Assembly (NCBI RefSeq): GCF_001953875.1
Contig: NZ_MQUR01000001.1
Location: forward strand, 124,039-188,038
Length of the DNA stretch: 64,000 nt
From: Streptomyces amritsarensis
GTDB lineage: Bacteria > Actinomycetota > Actinomycetes > Streptomycetales > Streptomycetaceae
Direction of reading: 5' to 3'
In this document: positions 26,791-38,157 of the stretch, piece after piece
How positions within the stretch are numbered: the first letter of the stretch is position 1
How the letters are laid out: each line of letters begins with the position of its first letter
The notes under the pieces: generated by a model
Told to the model about the DNA's origin: nothing
Databases searched by the model: none
The model's input: only the letters and a program-made list of their open reading frames with translations
Program-made: the position numbers and the translations under genes

Positions 26791-27363
26791 ATGGTGAACC
26801 TCACGCGCATCTACACCCGTACCGGCGACAAGGGCACGACCGCCCTGGGCGACATGAGCCGCACGGCCAAGACCGACCTGCGGATCTCCGCGTACGCCGA
26901 CGCCAACGAGGCCAACGCGGCCATCGGGACGGCCATCGCGCTGGGCGCCCTCCCCGCCGAGGTCGTGAAGGTCCTGGTGCGGGTGCAGAACGACCTGTTC
27001 GACGTCGGCGCGGACCTGTGCACCCCGGTGGTCGAGAACCCGGAGTACCCGCCGCTGCGCGTGGAGCAGTTCTACGTCGACAAGCTGGAGGCCGACTGCG
27101 ACCTCTTCCTGGAGCAGGTGGAGAAGCTGCGCAGCTTCATCCTGCCCGGCGGCGCCCCCGGGGCGGCCCTGCTGCACCAGGCCTGCACGGTGGTCCGGCG
27201 CGCCGAGCGGTCGACGTGGGCGGCGCTGGAGGTGCACGGCGAGACGATGAACCCGCTCACCGCCACTTACCTCAACCGCCTCTCCGACCTCCTGTTCATC
27301 CTGGCCCGGGTGGCCAACAAGGAGGTCGGGGACGTGCTGTGGGTGCCGGGCGGCGAGCGGTAG
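26791..27363 (+). CDS. PduO-type ATP:cob(I)alamin adenosyltransferase
   Basis: A 190-residue protein with the PduO-type signature TRTGDKGTTALGDMSR at the N-terminus, DANEANAAIG, the LPGG turn, and VRRAERSTW for ATP/corrinoid binding. It makes adenosylcobalamin, the cofactor of methylmalonyl-CoA mutase whose chaperone MeaB is encoded earlier in the window. The ATG follows a -10-like TACCCT by 6 bases. The stop is TAG, 17 bp from the opposing gene. Confidence 0.93.
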   Translation: MVNLTRIYTRTGDKGTTALGDMSRTAKTDLRISAYADANEANAAIGTAIALGALPAEVVKVLVRVQNDLFDVGADLCTPVVENPEYPPLRVEQFYVDKLEADCDLFLEQVEKLRSFILPGGAPGAALLHQACTVVRRAERSTWAALEVHGETMNPLTATYLNRLSDLLFILARVANKEVGDVLWVPGGER

Positions 27364-27380
27364 CCCGCACGCGGCCGCTG

Positions 27381-27953
27381 TCAGCGGGACTTCACCGGCG
27401 AACGCCGGTCCTCCTCCGCGTCCGCCGGGGCCTTGCTCGGCCACACCGTGTAGGCGACGGCGACGAGGGCGTGGATGCCGGCCACGCGCAGGGCACCGGC
27501 CTGCCAGGCCCGCAGCGAACTGATGTCGCCCGCGTCGCCCACGTACCAGATCGCCGCCTGGAGCAGGCCGACGCCGACGGCCGCGGCGAGGACCGTCCGG
27601 GCCCACAGCTTCCACTCGTGCGCGGCCCGGGCCCTGCCGTAGCCGGCCCCCGCCGGCTTGGGGCCGCCGGCCAGCCGGTGGGCGGCGTGCCCGTCGAGCC
27701 ACTTGATCGTGTAGTGGCCGTAGGCGACGGTGTAGCCGATGTAGAGGGCGGCCACGCCGTGCTTCCAGTCCGGCTCGGCGCCGTTCTTCAGGTCGATCGT
27801 GGTCACGACGAGCAGGACCAGCTCCATCAGCGGCTCGCACAGCAGGACCGCGGCCCCCAGCCGGGGCATCTTGGCGAGGTAACGCAGGGCGAGTCCCGCC
27901 GCCAGCAGGACCCAGAAGCCGATCTCACAGGCGATGATCAGCGCGACGATCAC
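27381..27953 (-). CDS. Integral membrane protein, unknown function
   Basis: A 190-residue protein with about five hydrophobic segments (IVALIIACEIGFWVLLAAGL at the start; later MELVLLVVTTIDL, VAALYIGYTVAYGHYTI, TVLAAAVGVGLLQAAIWY and GIHALVAVAYTVW), ending in a charged tail. The GTG at 27953 has GGAG at good spacing; the longer upstream frame lacks coding character. The family is not recognised with confidence. Confidence 0.75.
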   Translation of the reverse strand: MIVALIIACEIGFWVLLAAGLALRYLAKMPRLGAAVLLCEPLMELVLLVVTTIDLKNGAEPDWKHGVAALYIGYTVAYGHYTIKWLDGHAAHRLAGGPKPAGAGYGRARAAHEWKLWARTVLAAAVGVGLLQAAIWYVGDAGDISSLRAWQAGALRVAGIHALVAVAYTVWPSKAPADAEEDRRSPVKSR

Positions 27954-28058
27954 GGGACTCTCCGTCCGCTCGGGTTGGTCGTTCCCCTCAAGGCTCCCGT
28001 CCGGCTCCGCCCGATTCGTCGTCGCGAATGACCATGTGCGTCTGCACCCTTCGATGTA

Positions 28059-28090
28059 CCCGCACCTCGGCCGCTCCGCCGAGGTGCGGG
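28059..28090. promoter_or_regulatory. 13-bp hairpin or palindrome between divergent genes, upstream of chiS
   Basis: CCCGCACCTCGGC (28059-28071) and its exact complement (28078-28090) surround a 6-base loop. It lies 26 bases before the kinase GTG and about 105 bases upstream of the divergent membrane gene. It may be an operator or a leader hairpin. Confidence 0.45.
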
Positions 28091-28116
28091 GCGCGTACAC
28101 CCTGTTGGATGGGACC

Positions 28117-29301
28117 GTGACCGAGAAGAGCCTGCGCCCCCACCGTGACGACGTCCTCCTCGCGGTGGTCAGCGTGGCCGCGGGCCTGGTGTTCTGGTCG
28201 CTCGGTGTCTACAGCAACCCGGCCCGCGGCTCCCTGCCGGCCTGGGCCGCCCTGGTGCCCCTGGTGGTGCTCGGCGCCATGGAGCTGCTGCGCCGCACCG
28301 CCCCGCAGGTGACCCTGATCGTCGGCACGGCGGGGGTGATCGCCGACCAGTTCACCGTCGGCAGCCTCGCCACCGTCGTGATCTTCACGGACCTGATGTA
28401 CGCCGCCGCCGTGTACGGAAAACCGGCCATGGCCCGGCGGCTCCCGGTGACCACCGGGCTGATCACCGTCGTCATCACCATCGCCTCGCTGGCCTGGCTG
28501 CGCACCCCGCAGGCCCTGCTGATCGGCGCGGTCACCGGCATCGTGAGCTTCGCCCCGGCGTTGACCGGAGCCACCCTGCGCAACCACCGCGAGGCCGCCG
28601 AGGCCGCCCGGCTGCGCGCCGAGCAGACGGCGCTGCTGGCCGAGATGGACCGCAGCCAGGCCGTCGCCGCCGAGCGCGCCCGGATGGCCCGGGAACTGCA
28701 CGACATGGTGGCCAACCACCTCTCGGCGATCGCCATCCACTCGACCGCCGCGCTCTCCATCGACACGGCGGGCACCAGCCGCGACGCGCTCGGGGTGATC
28801 CGCGAGAACAGCGTGCAGGGGCTGGCCGAGATGCGCCGCCTGATCGGGCTGCTGCGGGATGCCGGGGGCGGCCAGGAGGCGGTCGCGGTGCCCTCGCTGG
28901 ACGGCCTCGACGCCCTGGTCGGGCAGGCCGGGACCAACGGCTCGGCGAGCGGGCTGACCTTCGTCCTGCACGACGACCGGCCGCCCGGGGAGCCCGCGGC
29001 GGCCCCGGTGGAGCTGGCCGCGTACCGGATCGTCCAGGAGTCCCTGACCAACGCCCTCAAGCACGCGGCCCCCGGCACGGTGACGGTCCGCGTGGCGCAC
29101 GAGGACGGGCTGCTGAGCGTGGTGGTGGACTCCCCCTACGGGGAGCGCCCCGGGCCGCGCGCCCCGGGTTCGGGCGCCGGGCTGATCGGGATGAGGGAGC
29201 GGACGGAACTGCTGGGCGGGACGTTCACGGCGGGCCGGACCGGCAGCGTGTGGCGCGTGCGGGCGACCCTGCCCGCGGAGGAGAAGGCGGTGGAGATGTG
29301 A
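28117..29301 (+). CDS. chiS: Sensor histidine kinase next to chitinase (ChiS-like)
   Basis: A NarL-family sensor kinase of 394 residues. Four to five transmembrane segments occupy the first 150 residues, then a helical linker, the HisKA_3 dimerisation box RARMARELHDMVANHLSAIA (phosphorylated His in RELHD) and a HATPase domain (ESLTNALKHA, GAGLIGMRER). It overlaps the response regulator (GTGA). The pair sits next to a chitinase gene, as the chiS-chiR system sits next to chiC in S. coelicolor, so the name rests on synteny. I chose the GTG at 28117; a longer upstream frame overlaps a hairpin. Confidence 0.85.
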   Translation: MTEKSLRPHRDDVLLAVVSVAAGLVFWSLGVYSNPARGSLPAWAALVPLVVLGAMELLRRTAPQVTLIVGTAGVIADQFTVGSLATVVIFTDLMYAAAVYGKPAMARRLPVTTGLITVVITIASLAWLRTPQALLIGAVTGIVSFAPALTGATLRNHREAAEAARLRAEQTALLAEMDRSQAVAAERARMARELHDMVANHLSAIAIHSTAALSIDTAGTSRDALGVIRENSVQGLAEMRRLIGLLRDAGGGQEAVAVPSLDGLDALVGQAGTNGSASGLTFVLHDDRPPGEPAAAPVELAAYRIVQESLTNALKHAAPGTVTVRVAHEDGLLSVVVDSPYGERPGPRAPGSGAGLIGMRERTELLGGTFTAGRTGSVWRVRATLPAEEKAVEM

Positions 29302-29951
29302 CGATCCGGGTGGTGGTGGCCGAGGACCAGGCCGCGGTGCGGGCCGGGCTGGTGCTCATCCTGCGCAGTGCGGGCGACATCGAGGTGGTGGGTGAGGCGG
29401 CCGACGGGGAGGAGGCGGTGCGCCTGGCCCGGGAGCTGCGGCCGGATCTCGTCCTCATGGATGTGCAGATGCCCCGGCTGGACGGGGTGTCCGCGACCCG
29501 CGTGGTGGTCGAGGAGGGCTTGGCGGACGTGCTGGTGCTGACCACGTTCGACCTCGACGAGTACGTCTTCGGGGCGCTGCGGGCGGGCGCCTGCGGCTTC
29601 CTGCTGAAGAACGCGGACGCGGCGGAGCTGATGGAGGCGGTACGGACCGTCGCGCGCGGGGAGGGCCTGATCGCCCCGGCGGTCACCAGGCGGCTGATCG
29701 CGGAGTTCGCGGCGCCGCGTCCGGCACGGGGCGGTCCGGCGCCGGAGCGGGCGGCGGCGGTCGCCTCCCTCACCCCGCGGGAGCGGGAGGTGCTGGGCGC
29801 GCTGGGCGAGGGGTTGTCGAACGCCGAGATCGCCGAACGCCTGGGCATGGCGGAGGCGACGGCGAAGACGCACGTCAGCCGCCTGCTCGGCAAGCTGGAA
29901 CTGCGCAGCCGACTCCAAGCCGCGGTCTTGGCGCAGGAGTTGGGCATCTAG
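29298..29951 (+). CDS. chiR: LuxR/NarL-type response regulator (ChiR-like)
   Basis: A 217-residue protein. The receiver domain has acidic residues VVVAEDQ, the phospho-acceptor in DLVLMDVQMP, and the Lys in FLLKN. The output is a LuxR helix-turn-helix, SLTPREREVLGALGEG through EATAKTHVSRLLGKL. The GTG at 29298 overlaps the kinase stop; an in-frame start at 29250 lies inside the kinase gene. By position and type it is probably the activator of the chitinase gene 170 bp downstream. Confidence 0.87.
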   Translation: MTIRVVVAEDQAAVRAGLVLILRSAGDIEVVGEAADGEEAVRLARELRPDLVLMDVQMPRLDGVSATRVVVEEGLADVLVLTTFDLDEYVFGALRAGACGFLLKNADAAELMEAVRTVARGEGLIAPAVTRRLIAEFAAPRPARGGPAPERAAAVASLTPREREVLGALGEGLSNAEIAERLGMAEATAKTHVSRLLGKLELRSRLQAAVLAQELGI

Positions 29952-29969
29952 CGGACGACGGGCGGCACC

Positions 29970-30011
29970 GGTCTGGACCTCTTGACGGTTGGTCCAGACC
30001 TTTCTACTCTC
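29970..30011 (+). promoter_or_regulatory. Chitinase promoter with 12-bp direct repeats
   Basis: TTGACG (29983-29988), a 17-base spacer and TACTCT (30006-30011) form a clear promoter. TGGTCCAGACCT (29991-30002) fills the spacer, and a 10/12 copy, CGGTCTGGACCT (29970-29981), lies just upstream of the -35. These match the TGGTCYAGACCT direct repeats known from Streptomyces chitinase promoters, and they resemble DasR-type sites. Confidence 0.85.
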
Positions 30012-30124
30012 ACGGCAACACTGTGGTGAGCGTGCCATGACAAAGCGTGCTCACGGGCGGCGCAGGTCCCACCCCCATGTCGACGTCGGCCCCACGACGG
30101 CGACGGACCTACGGAGGAGCACCC

Positions 30125-31978
30125 TTGAGCACAGCATCCCCACCCCCCACCAGGCGCACCCGGTTCTTCACCAAAGTCGCGGCGGTCGTCGCCGTGCTCG
30201 CCCTGCCGGTCACCGGGCTCGTGGCCCTGGCCGGCCCGGCCCAGGCCGCCGCGTCCGCGACCGCGACGTACACCAAGGTCTCCGACTGGGGTTCCGGCTT
30301 CGAGGGCAAGTGGGTGGTGAAGAACACCGGCACCACCACGCTCAGCAGCTGGACCGTGGAGTGGGACTACCCGGCGGGCACCTCGGTCACCTCTGCCTGG
30401 GACGCCACCGTGACGAGCTCGGGCACCCACTGGACCGCCAAGAACGTCGGCTGGAACGGCACCCTCGCCCCCGGGGCCACCGCCAGCTTCGGCTTCAACG
30501 GCTCCGGATCCGGCGCCCCCAGCGGCTGCAAGATCAACGGTGCCTCCTGCGACGGCGGCACCCAGCCCGGCGACAATCCCCCCACGGCTCCCGGCGCCCC
30601 CTCCGCGAGCAACGTCGCCGACACCTCGCTGACCCTGGCCTGGACCCCGGCCACCGACGACAAGGGCGTCAAGAACTACGACGTCTACCGGGGCTCCGCC
30701 AAGATCGCCACGGTCACCGGGACCAGCTACGCGGACTCGGGCCTGACCAAGGGCACGACGTACACCTACAGCGTCACCGCCCGCGACACCGCCGACCAGA
30801 CCGGCCCCTCCTCCGGCTCCACCACGGTCACCACGACCGGCGGGGTGATCCCCCCGGACCCGGGCGGCAAGGTCAAGCTCGGCTACTTCACCAACTGGGG
30901 TGTCTACGGACGCAACTACCACGTGAAGAACCTGGTCACCTCGGGCACGGCGGGCAAGATCACGCACATCAACTACGCCTTCGGCAACGTCCAGAACGGC
31001 CAGTGCACGATCGGTGACGCCTACGCCGACTACGACAAGGCCTACACGGCCGACCAGAGCGTCGACGGCGTCGCCGACACCTGGGACCAGCCGCTGCGCG
31101 GCAACTTCAACCAGCTGCGCAAGCTGAAGAAGGCCTACCCGAACATCAAGATCCTGTGGTCCTTCGGCGGCTGGACCTGGTCCGGCGGCTTCCCGCAGGC
31201 CGCCGCCAACCCGACCGCCTTCGCCCAGTCCTGCTACAACCTGGTCGAGGACCCGCGCTGGGCCGACGTCTTCGACGGCATCGACCTGGACTGGGAGTAC
31301 CCGAACGCCTGCGGCCTGTCCTGCGACAGCAGCGGCCCGGCCGCCTTCAAGAACCTCATGCAGGCCGTCAAGGCCCGGTTCGGCGCGAACAACCTGGTCA
31401 CCGCGGCCATCACCGCCGACGCCTCGGACGGCGGCAAGATCGACAAGGCCGACTACGCGGGCGCCGCGCAGTACACCGACTTCTACAACGTCATGACGTA
31501 CGACTTCTTCGGGGCCTGGGCGGCCCAGGGTCCGACCGCCCCGCACTCCCCGCTGACCTCGTACGCGGGCATCCCGCAGGCCGGCTTCAACTCGGCCGAC
31601 GCCATCGCCAAGCTCAAGGCCAAGGGCGTGCCCGGCTCGAAGCTGAACCTCGGCATCGGCTTCTACGGCCGCGGCTGGACCGGCGTCACCCAGGCCGCCC
31701 CCGGCGGCACCGCCACCGGGCCGGCCCCGGGCACGTACGAGCAGGGCATCGAGGACTACAAGGTGCTCAAGAACAGCTGCCCGGCCACCGGCACCGTCGC
31801 CGGCACGGCCTACGCCAAGTGCGGCAGCAACTGGTGGAGCTACGACACCCCCGCCACCATCGCCGGCAAGATGACCTGGGCCAAGCAGCAGGGCCTGAGG
31901 GGAGCCTTCTACTGGGAGTTCAGCGGCGACACCGCCGGCGGTGAACTCGCGAACGCGGTCCACACCGGGCTCCAGTAG
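30125..31978 (+). CDS. chiC: Secreted GH18 chitinase with CBM2 and FnIII domains
   Basis: 617 residues from the TTG at 30125, chosen because GGAGGA lies 6-7 bases upstream. A signal peptide has a twin-Arg-like basic start (TRRTRFF) and a cleavage site near AQA-A (about residue 42). It is followed by a cellulose/chitin-binding CBM2 (about 45-148), a fibronectin type III domain (about 155-240), and a GH18 catalytic domain (about 250-617) with the D-G-I-D-L-D-W-E motif, catalytic Glu about 391. It hydrolyses chitin outside the cell. The order matches S. coelicolor ChiC-type enzymes. A direct-repeat promoter and a neighbouring two-component system are its likely controls. Confidence 0.93.
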   Translation: MSTASPPPTRRTRFFTKVAAVVAVLALPVTGLVALAGPAQAAASATATYTKVSDWGSGFEGKWVVKNTGTTTLSSWTVEWDYPAGTSVTSAWDATVTSSGTHWTAKNVGWNGTLAPGATASFGFNGSGSGAPSGCKINGASCDGGTQPGDNPPTAPGAPSASNVADTSLTLAWTPATDDKGVKNYDVYRGSAKIATVTGTSYADSGLTKGTTYTYSVTARDTADQTGPSSGSTTVTTTGGVIPPDPGGKVKLGYFTNWGVYGRNYHVKNLVTSGTAGKITHINYAFGNVQNGQCTIGDAYADYDKAYTADQSVDGVADTWDQPLRGNFNQLRKLKKAYPNIKILWSFGGWTWSGGFPQAAANPTAFAQSCYNLVEDPRWADVFDGIDLDWEYPNACGLSCDSSGPAAFKNLMQAVKARFGANNLVTAAITADASDGGKIDKADYAGAAQYTDFYNVMTYDFFGAWAAQGPTAPHSPLTSYAGIPQAGFNSADAIAKLKAKGVPGSKLNLGIGFYGRGWTGVTQAAPGGTATGPAPGTYEQGIEDYKVLKNSCPATGTVAGTAYAKCGSNWWSYDTPATIAGKMTWAKQQGLRGAFYWEFSGDTAGGELANAVHTGLQ

Positions 31979-31985
31979 GCAGACG

Positions 31986-32025
31986 GAAGCCGGGGAGACG
32001 GGTCCGCCCCCGTCTCCCCGGCTTC
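31986..32025 (+). terminator. Chitinase terminator
   Basis: A perfect 17-bp stem (31986-32002 and 32009-32025) with a 6-base loop starts 8 bases after the chitinase stop and is followed by TTCAT. Confidence 0.88.
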
Positions 32026-32046
32026 TTCATGCCCGAAGGGTGTCTG

Positions 32047-32086
32047 GTGCTGTGACCGGCAAGGTGCACCGGGTCGCTCACAGCAC
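32047..32086 (-). terminator. Hairpin at the end of the DUF2550 gene
   Basis: GTGCTGTGA (32047-32055) pairs with TCACAGCAC (32078-32086), with CCGG/CCGG pairing inside. The right arm touches the DUF2550 stop codon. It may serve the minus strand while the hairpin at 31986 serves the plus strand. Confidence 0.5.
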
Positions 32087-32538
32087 TAGGCGACGTTCAC
32101 CCGCTGGCCGGGCGGAGCCGCCTCCAGCCACGCCAGGAAGCCCGTCAGCGCGTCCTCGCTCATCGCCAGCTCCAGGCGCGTCCCCTGGTGGAGACAGCCG
32201 AGCACGACGGCGTCGGACAGCAGGGCCAGCTCCTCCTCGCCCTCCGGGGCGCGGCGGGCCAGGACCTCGATGGAGGAACGCTCCAGCAGCCGGCGCGGGC
32301 GCGGGGAGTACGAGAACACCCGGAACCACTCGATCCGGTCACCGCTGTAGCGCGCGACCCCGTAGACCCAGCCCTTGCCGGAGATGTCCGGCTCCTCGGA
32401 CACCCCCCAGCGCATGCTGCAGTCGAAGGTGCCGCCGGACCGCTGGATCAGTCTGCGGCGCAGTCCGAAGACGAACAGCCCGATCACCACCAGGGCTACG
32501 ACCAGGCCGCTCACAAGCAGAGCGAGGAGCATCTTCAC
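32086..32538 (-). CDS. DUF2550 membrane-anchored protein
   Basis: A 150-residue protein. One N-terminal transmembrane helix (MLLALLVSGLVVALVVIGLF, about residues 3-22) is followed by a soluble DUF2550 domain (GGTFDCSMRWG, GWVYGVARYSGDRIEWFRVF). The GTG at 32538 follows GAGGAGG. In actinomycetes this gene lies downstream of atpC, as it does here, separated from it by a strong terminator. The function is unknown. Confidence 0.87.
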   Translation of the reverse strand: MKMLLALLVSGLVVALVVIGLFVFGLRRRLIQRSGGTFDCSMRWGVSEEPDISGKGWVYGVARYSGDRIEWFRVFSYSPRPRRLLERSSIEVLARRAPEGEEELALLSDAVVLGCLHQGTRLELAMSEDALTGFLAWLEAAPPGQRVNVA

Positions 32539-32614
32539 CGACCTCCTCGCTCATCGAATACACATGAGAAACGGGGGCCCCTCCCAGACGGAGTCCGGGG
32601 GAGGACCTGCATCG

Positions 32615-32664
32615 CCTCAGCCGCGACCCGGTCTGGAAAGTTCCAGAACGGACCGCGGCTGAGG
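32615..32664 (-). terminator. Terminator of the atp operon
   Basis: A near-perfect hairpin of about 24 pairs: CCTCAGCCGCG (32615-32625) with CGCGGCTGAGG (32654-32664), then CCGG/CGG pairing and an apical TCTGGAA-ag-TTCCAGA. It lies 60 bases after the atpC stop. Confidence 0.85.
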
Positions 32665-32724
32665 TCTGCCGAGTCCCGAAGGTCGCCCCCCCCGGGATTC
32701 AGCGGTTGAAACTCCGACGGGCGG

Positions 32725-33096
32725 TCAGCCCGTTACGGCGCGCAGCCGGACATCCGCGCGACGCTCGGCGGCCGCGTCGGCCTCCGCCTTCGCGCGCTCC
32801 AGTGCCCGCTCCGCACGCTGGACATCGATCTCGTCCGCGAGCTCGGCGATCTCGGCCAGCAGGGACAGCTTGTTGTCCGCGAACGAGATGAATCCGCCGT
32901 GCACCGCGGCGATGACAGTGTTGCCCTCGCTGGTGCGGATGGTCACCGGGCCCGATTCCAGCACACCGAGAAGCGGCTGGTGACCGGGCATGACGCCGAT
33001 GTCGCCGGACGTGGTGCGGGCGACAACAAGGGTGGCCTCGCCGGACCAGACATTGCGGTCCGCCGCGACCAGCTCGACGTGCAGCTCAGCAGCCAA
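32725..33096 (-). CDS. atpC: ATP synthase epsilon subunit
   Basis: 123 residues from the TTG at 33096, which has GAGGAG upstream; GTG codons at 33117 and 33114 extend the frame. The N-terminal beta-sandwich (LHVELVAADRNVWSGEA, GDIGVMPGHQPLLGVL) and C-terminal two-helix part (ERALERAKAEADAAAERR) are typical. The subunit regulates F1 rotation and ATPase activity. The 140-bp gap after atpD contains a 7+3-bp hairpin (33163-33191) and a TAGAAT that could support internal expression. Confidence 0.93.
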   Translation of the reverse strand: MAAELHVELVAADRNVWSGEATLVVARTTSGDIGVMPGHQPLLGVLESGPVTIRTSEGNTVIAAVHGGFISFADNKLSLLAEIAELADEIDVQRAERALERAKAEADAAAERRADVRLRAVTG

Positions 33097-33236
33097 GGTG
33101 GCTCCTCGGGTCACCACCCGGCGGGTCGGCCGGGTGTTGGGTCAAATTCTAATGGGCGTGGGGAGAGGGACGGGACACACCCGCCCCTCTCGGTCGAACC
33201 TGCGAACCGGATGCGCTCCTCGCGGAGCGCGCCGGA

Positions 33237-35596
<2,360 letters not shown>

Positions 35597-35616
35597 GAGT
35601 CAGGTCCCTTCCGTCG

Positions 35617-37212
35617 TCACTTGGAGACGTTGACGGCCGGCACGTCCTCGCCCAGGAGCTTGCCGTCCGAGGTCTCGAACTGGCGCTTGAAGGCCGCGAT
35701 GGCGTCGGCGATCGAGCCGAGGGTGTCGTCCGACATCTTGCCGCCGTCGGCGATGGAGGTCAGGAGGTCCTTGCGCTCGCGGCGCAGGTGCTCCAGCAGC
35801 TCCGACTCGAAGCGACGGATGTCGGCGACCGGGACGTCGTCCATCTTGCCGGTGGTGCCGGCCCAGACGGAGACGACCTGCTCCTCGACGGGCATCGGCT
35901 GGTACTGGCCCTGCTTCAGCAGCTCGACCATGCGCTTGCCGCGCTCCAGCGAGGCCTTCGACGCGGCGTCCAGGTCGGAACCGAAGGCGGCGAACGCCTC
36001 CAGCTCGCGGTACTGGGCGAGGTCCACGCGGAGACGACCCGAAACCTGCTTCATCGCCTTGTGCTGGGCGGAGCCACCGACGCGGGAGACCGAGATACCG
36101 ACGTTCAGCGCCGGGCGCTGGCCCGCGTTGAACAGGTCGGACTCCAGGAAGCACTGGCCGTCGGTGATGGAGATGACGTTGGTCGGGATGAACGCCGACA
36201 CGTCGTTCGCCTTGGTCTCGACGATCGGCAGACCGGTCATCGAGCCGGCGCCCATCTCGTCGGACAGCTTCGCGCAGCGCTCCAGCAGACGGGAGTGCAG
36301 GTAGAAGACGTCACCCGGGTAGGCCTCACGGCCCGGCGGGCGGCGCAGCAGCAGCGACACGGCGCGGTAGGCGTCGGCCTGCTTCGACAGGTCGTCGAAG
36401 ATGATCAGGACGTGCTTGCCGGCGTACATCCAGTGCTGGCCGATGGCGGAACCGGTGTACGGCGCCAGGTACTTGAAGCCGGCCGGGTCGGACGCCGGGG
36501 CGGCGACGATCGTCGTGTACTCGAGCGCGCCGGCCTCTTCCAGGGCGCCGCGAACGGACGCGATGGTCGAGCCCTTCTGGCCGATGGCGACGTAGATGCA
36601 GCGGACCTGCTTGTTCACGTCGCCCGAGCGCCAGTTGTCGCGCTGGTTGATGATCGTGTCGACGGCCAGAGCGGTCTTGCCGGTCTGACGGTCACCAATG
36701 ATCAGCTGACGCTGGCCACGGCCGATCGGCACCATCGCGTCGACGGCCTTGTAGCCGGTCTGCATGGGCTCGTGCACCGACTTACGGACCATGACGCCCG
36801 GGGCCTGCAGCTCGAGGGCGCGGCGGCCTTCGGTCGCGATCTCGCCGAGGCCGTCGATCGGGTTGCCGAGCGGGTCGACGACACGGCCGAGGTAGCCCTC
36901 GCCGACACCTACGGAGAGAACCTCACCGGTGCGCTGCACCGGCTGGCCCTCCTCGATACCGCTGAACTCGCCGAGGACGATCGCACCGATCTCGCGCTCC
37001 TCGAGGTTGAGGGCGAGACCGAGGGTGCCGTCCTCGAACTTCAGCAGCTCGTTCGCCATGGCGGAGGGCAGGCCCTCCACCTTCGCGATGCCGTCGCCGG
37101 CAACGCTGACCGTTCCGACCTCCTCGCGCGAGGCCGCGTCCGGCTGGTACGACTGGACAAAGTTCTCCAGTGCGTCCCGGATCTCCTCCGGCCGGATCGT
37201 GAGCTCCGCCAT
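35617..37212 (-). CDS. atpA: ATP synthase alpha subunit
   Basis: 531 residues from the ATG at 37212 ([18 protein letters not shown]), preferred over an upstream in-frame ATG at 37296 because it begins the conserved N-terminus. It has the P-loop GDRQTGKT, the noncatalytic-site Gln type, and [16 protein letters not shown] 129-bp gap separates it from atpH, the largest gap between the Fo/F1 halves of the operon. Confidence 0.96.
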   Translation of the reverse strand: MAELTIRPEEIRDALENFVQSYQPDAASREEVGTVSVAGDGIAKVEGLPSAMANELLKFEDGTLGLALNLEEREIGAIVLGEFSGIEEGQPVQRTGEVLSVGVGEGYLGRVVDPLGNPIDGLGEIATEGRRALELQAPGVMVRKSVHEPMQTGYKAVDAMVPIGRGQRQLIIGDRQTGKTALAVDTIINQRDNWRSGDVNKQVRCIYVAIGQKGSTIASVRGALEEAGALEYTTIVAAPASDPAGFKYLAPYTGSAIGQHWMYAGKHVLIIFDDLSKQADAYRAVSLLLRRPPGREAYPGDVFYLHSRLLERCAKLSDEMGAGSMTGLPIVETKANDVSAFIPTNVISITDGQCFLESDLFNAGQRPALNVGISVSRVGGSAQHKAMKQVSGRLRVDLAQYRELEAFAAFGSDLDAASKASLERGKRMVELLKQGQYQPMPVEEQVVSVWAGTTGKMDDVPVADIRRFESELLEHLRRERKDLLTSIADGGKMSDDTLGSIADAIAAFKRQFETSDGKLLGEDVPAVNVSK

Positions 37213-37341
37213 CTGGGTTCCCTGCTCTCCTTGTTGGGCCTGAAGCTTCTTAGGGGTCTGGGGGCGACCCCCAGGAATCTTCTGCAAGTTCTGCACGGCC
37301 CAACCGGGCCGCTAGGAATGCTTTGTACTTTTGGTGGCTGG

Positions 37342-38157
37342 TCAGCCGGCCATGCGGCGGGACGCCTCTGCGAGGCGGTCCGCGATGGTGCCGTCGATGA
37401 CCTCGTCGCCGACTCGCACCGAGATCCCGCCGAGGACCTCGGGGTCCACGTCGAGGTTCAGGTGCATCTGGCGGCCGTACAGCTTGGCCAGCACCGCGCC
37501 GAGACGCTGCTTCTGCACGTCGCTGAGCGGAACCGCGCTGGTCACGGTGGCGACCATGCGGTCACGGCGCTCGGCGGCGAGCTTGGAAAGGGACTCGAGT
37601 CCCGCTTCCAGGCTACGTCCACGCGGGTGCGTGACAAGACGGATCACCAGGCGCTCGGTGACGGCGTTCACCTTGCCGCCGAGCAGGCTGCGCAGCAGCT
37701 GGCTCTTGGCGGAGGCGGTCGCCGCACGGTCGGTCAGCGCGGCACGCAGCTCGGTGCTCGAGGACACGATCCGGCCGAAGCGGAAGATCTCGTCCTCGAC
37801 GTTGTCGAGCGCGCCGGCCTGCTGGGCCGCCGTGAGGTCGGCGGTGGCCGCCAGCTCCTCCAGCGAGTCCACCAGGTCGCGGGACTGCGACCAGCGGGAC
37901 CGGGCCATGCCGGACACCAGGTCGAGGGTCTCCCCGCCGACCTGACCGCCGAGCAGCCGAGCGACGAGCTCGGCCTTGGCCTCGCCGGCCTGCGCCGGGT
38001 CCGTGATGACCCGACGCAGCGAGACCTCACGGTCGAGCAGCGCGGTGACAGCGGCCAGCTCACCGGCGAGCTTCGCCGCGTCGACGGACGTGCTGTCCGT
38101 CAGCGCGTCGAGACGCTCGCGCGCGGAGGCCAGCGCCTCGCGGCTCGCTCCGTTCAT
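37342..38157 (-). CDS. atpH: ATP synthase delta subunit
   Basis: 271 residues, about 90 longer than the E. coli protein owing to the N-terminal region, as is usual in Streptomyces. Conserved C-terminal motif: VDPEVLGGISVRVGDEVIDGT. It connects F1 to the peripheral stalk. The ATG overlaps the atpF stop (ATGA). Confidence 0.95.
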   Translation of the reverse strand: MNGASREALASARERLDALTDSTSVDAAKLAGELAAVTALLDREVSLRRVITDPAQAGEAKAELVARLLGGQVGGETLDLVSGMARSRWSQSRDLVDSLEELAATADLTAAQQAGALDNVEDEIFRFGRIVSSSTELRAALTDRAATASAKSQLLRSLLGGKVNAVTERLVIRLVTHPRGRSLEAGLESLSKLAAERRDRMVATVTSAVPLSDVQKQRLGAVLAKLYGRQMHLNLDVDPEVLGGISVRVGDEVIDGTIADRLAEASRRMAG

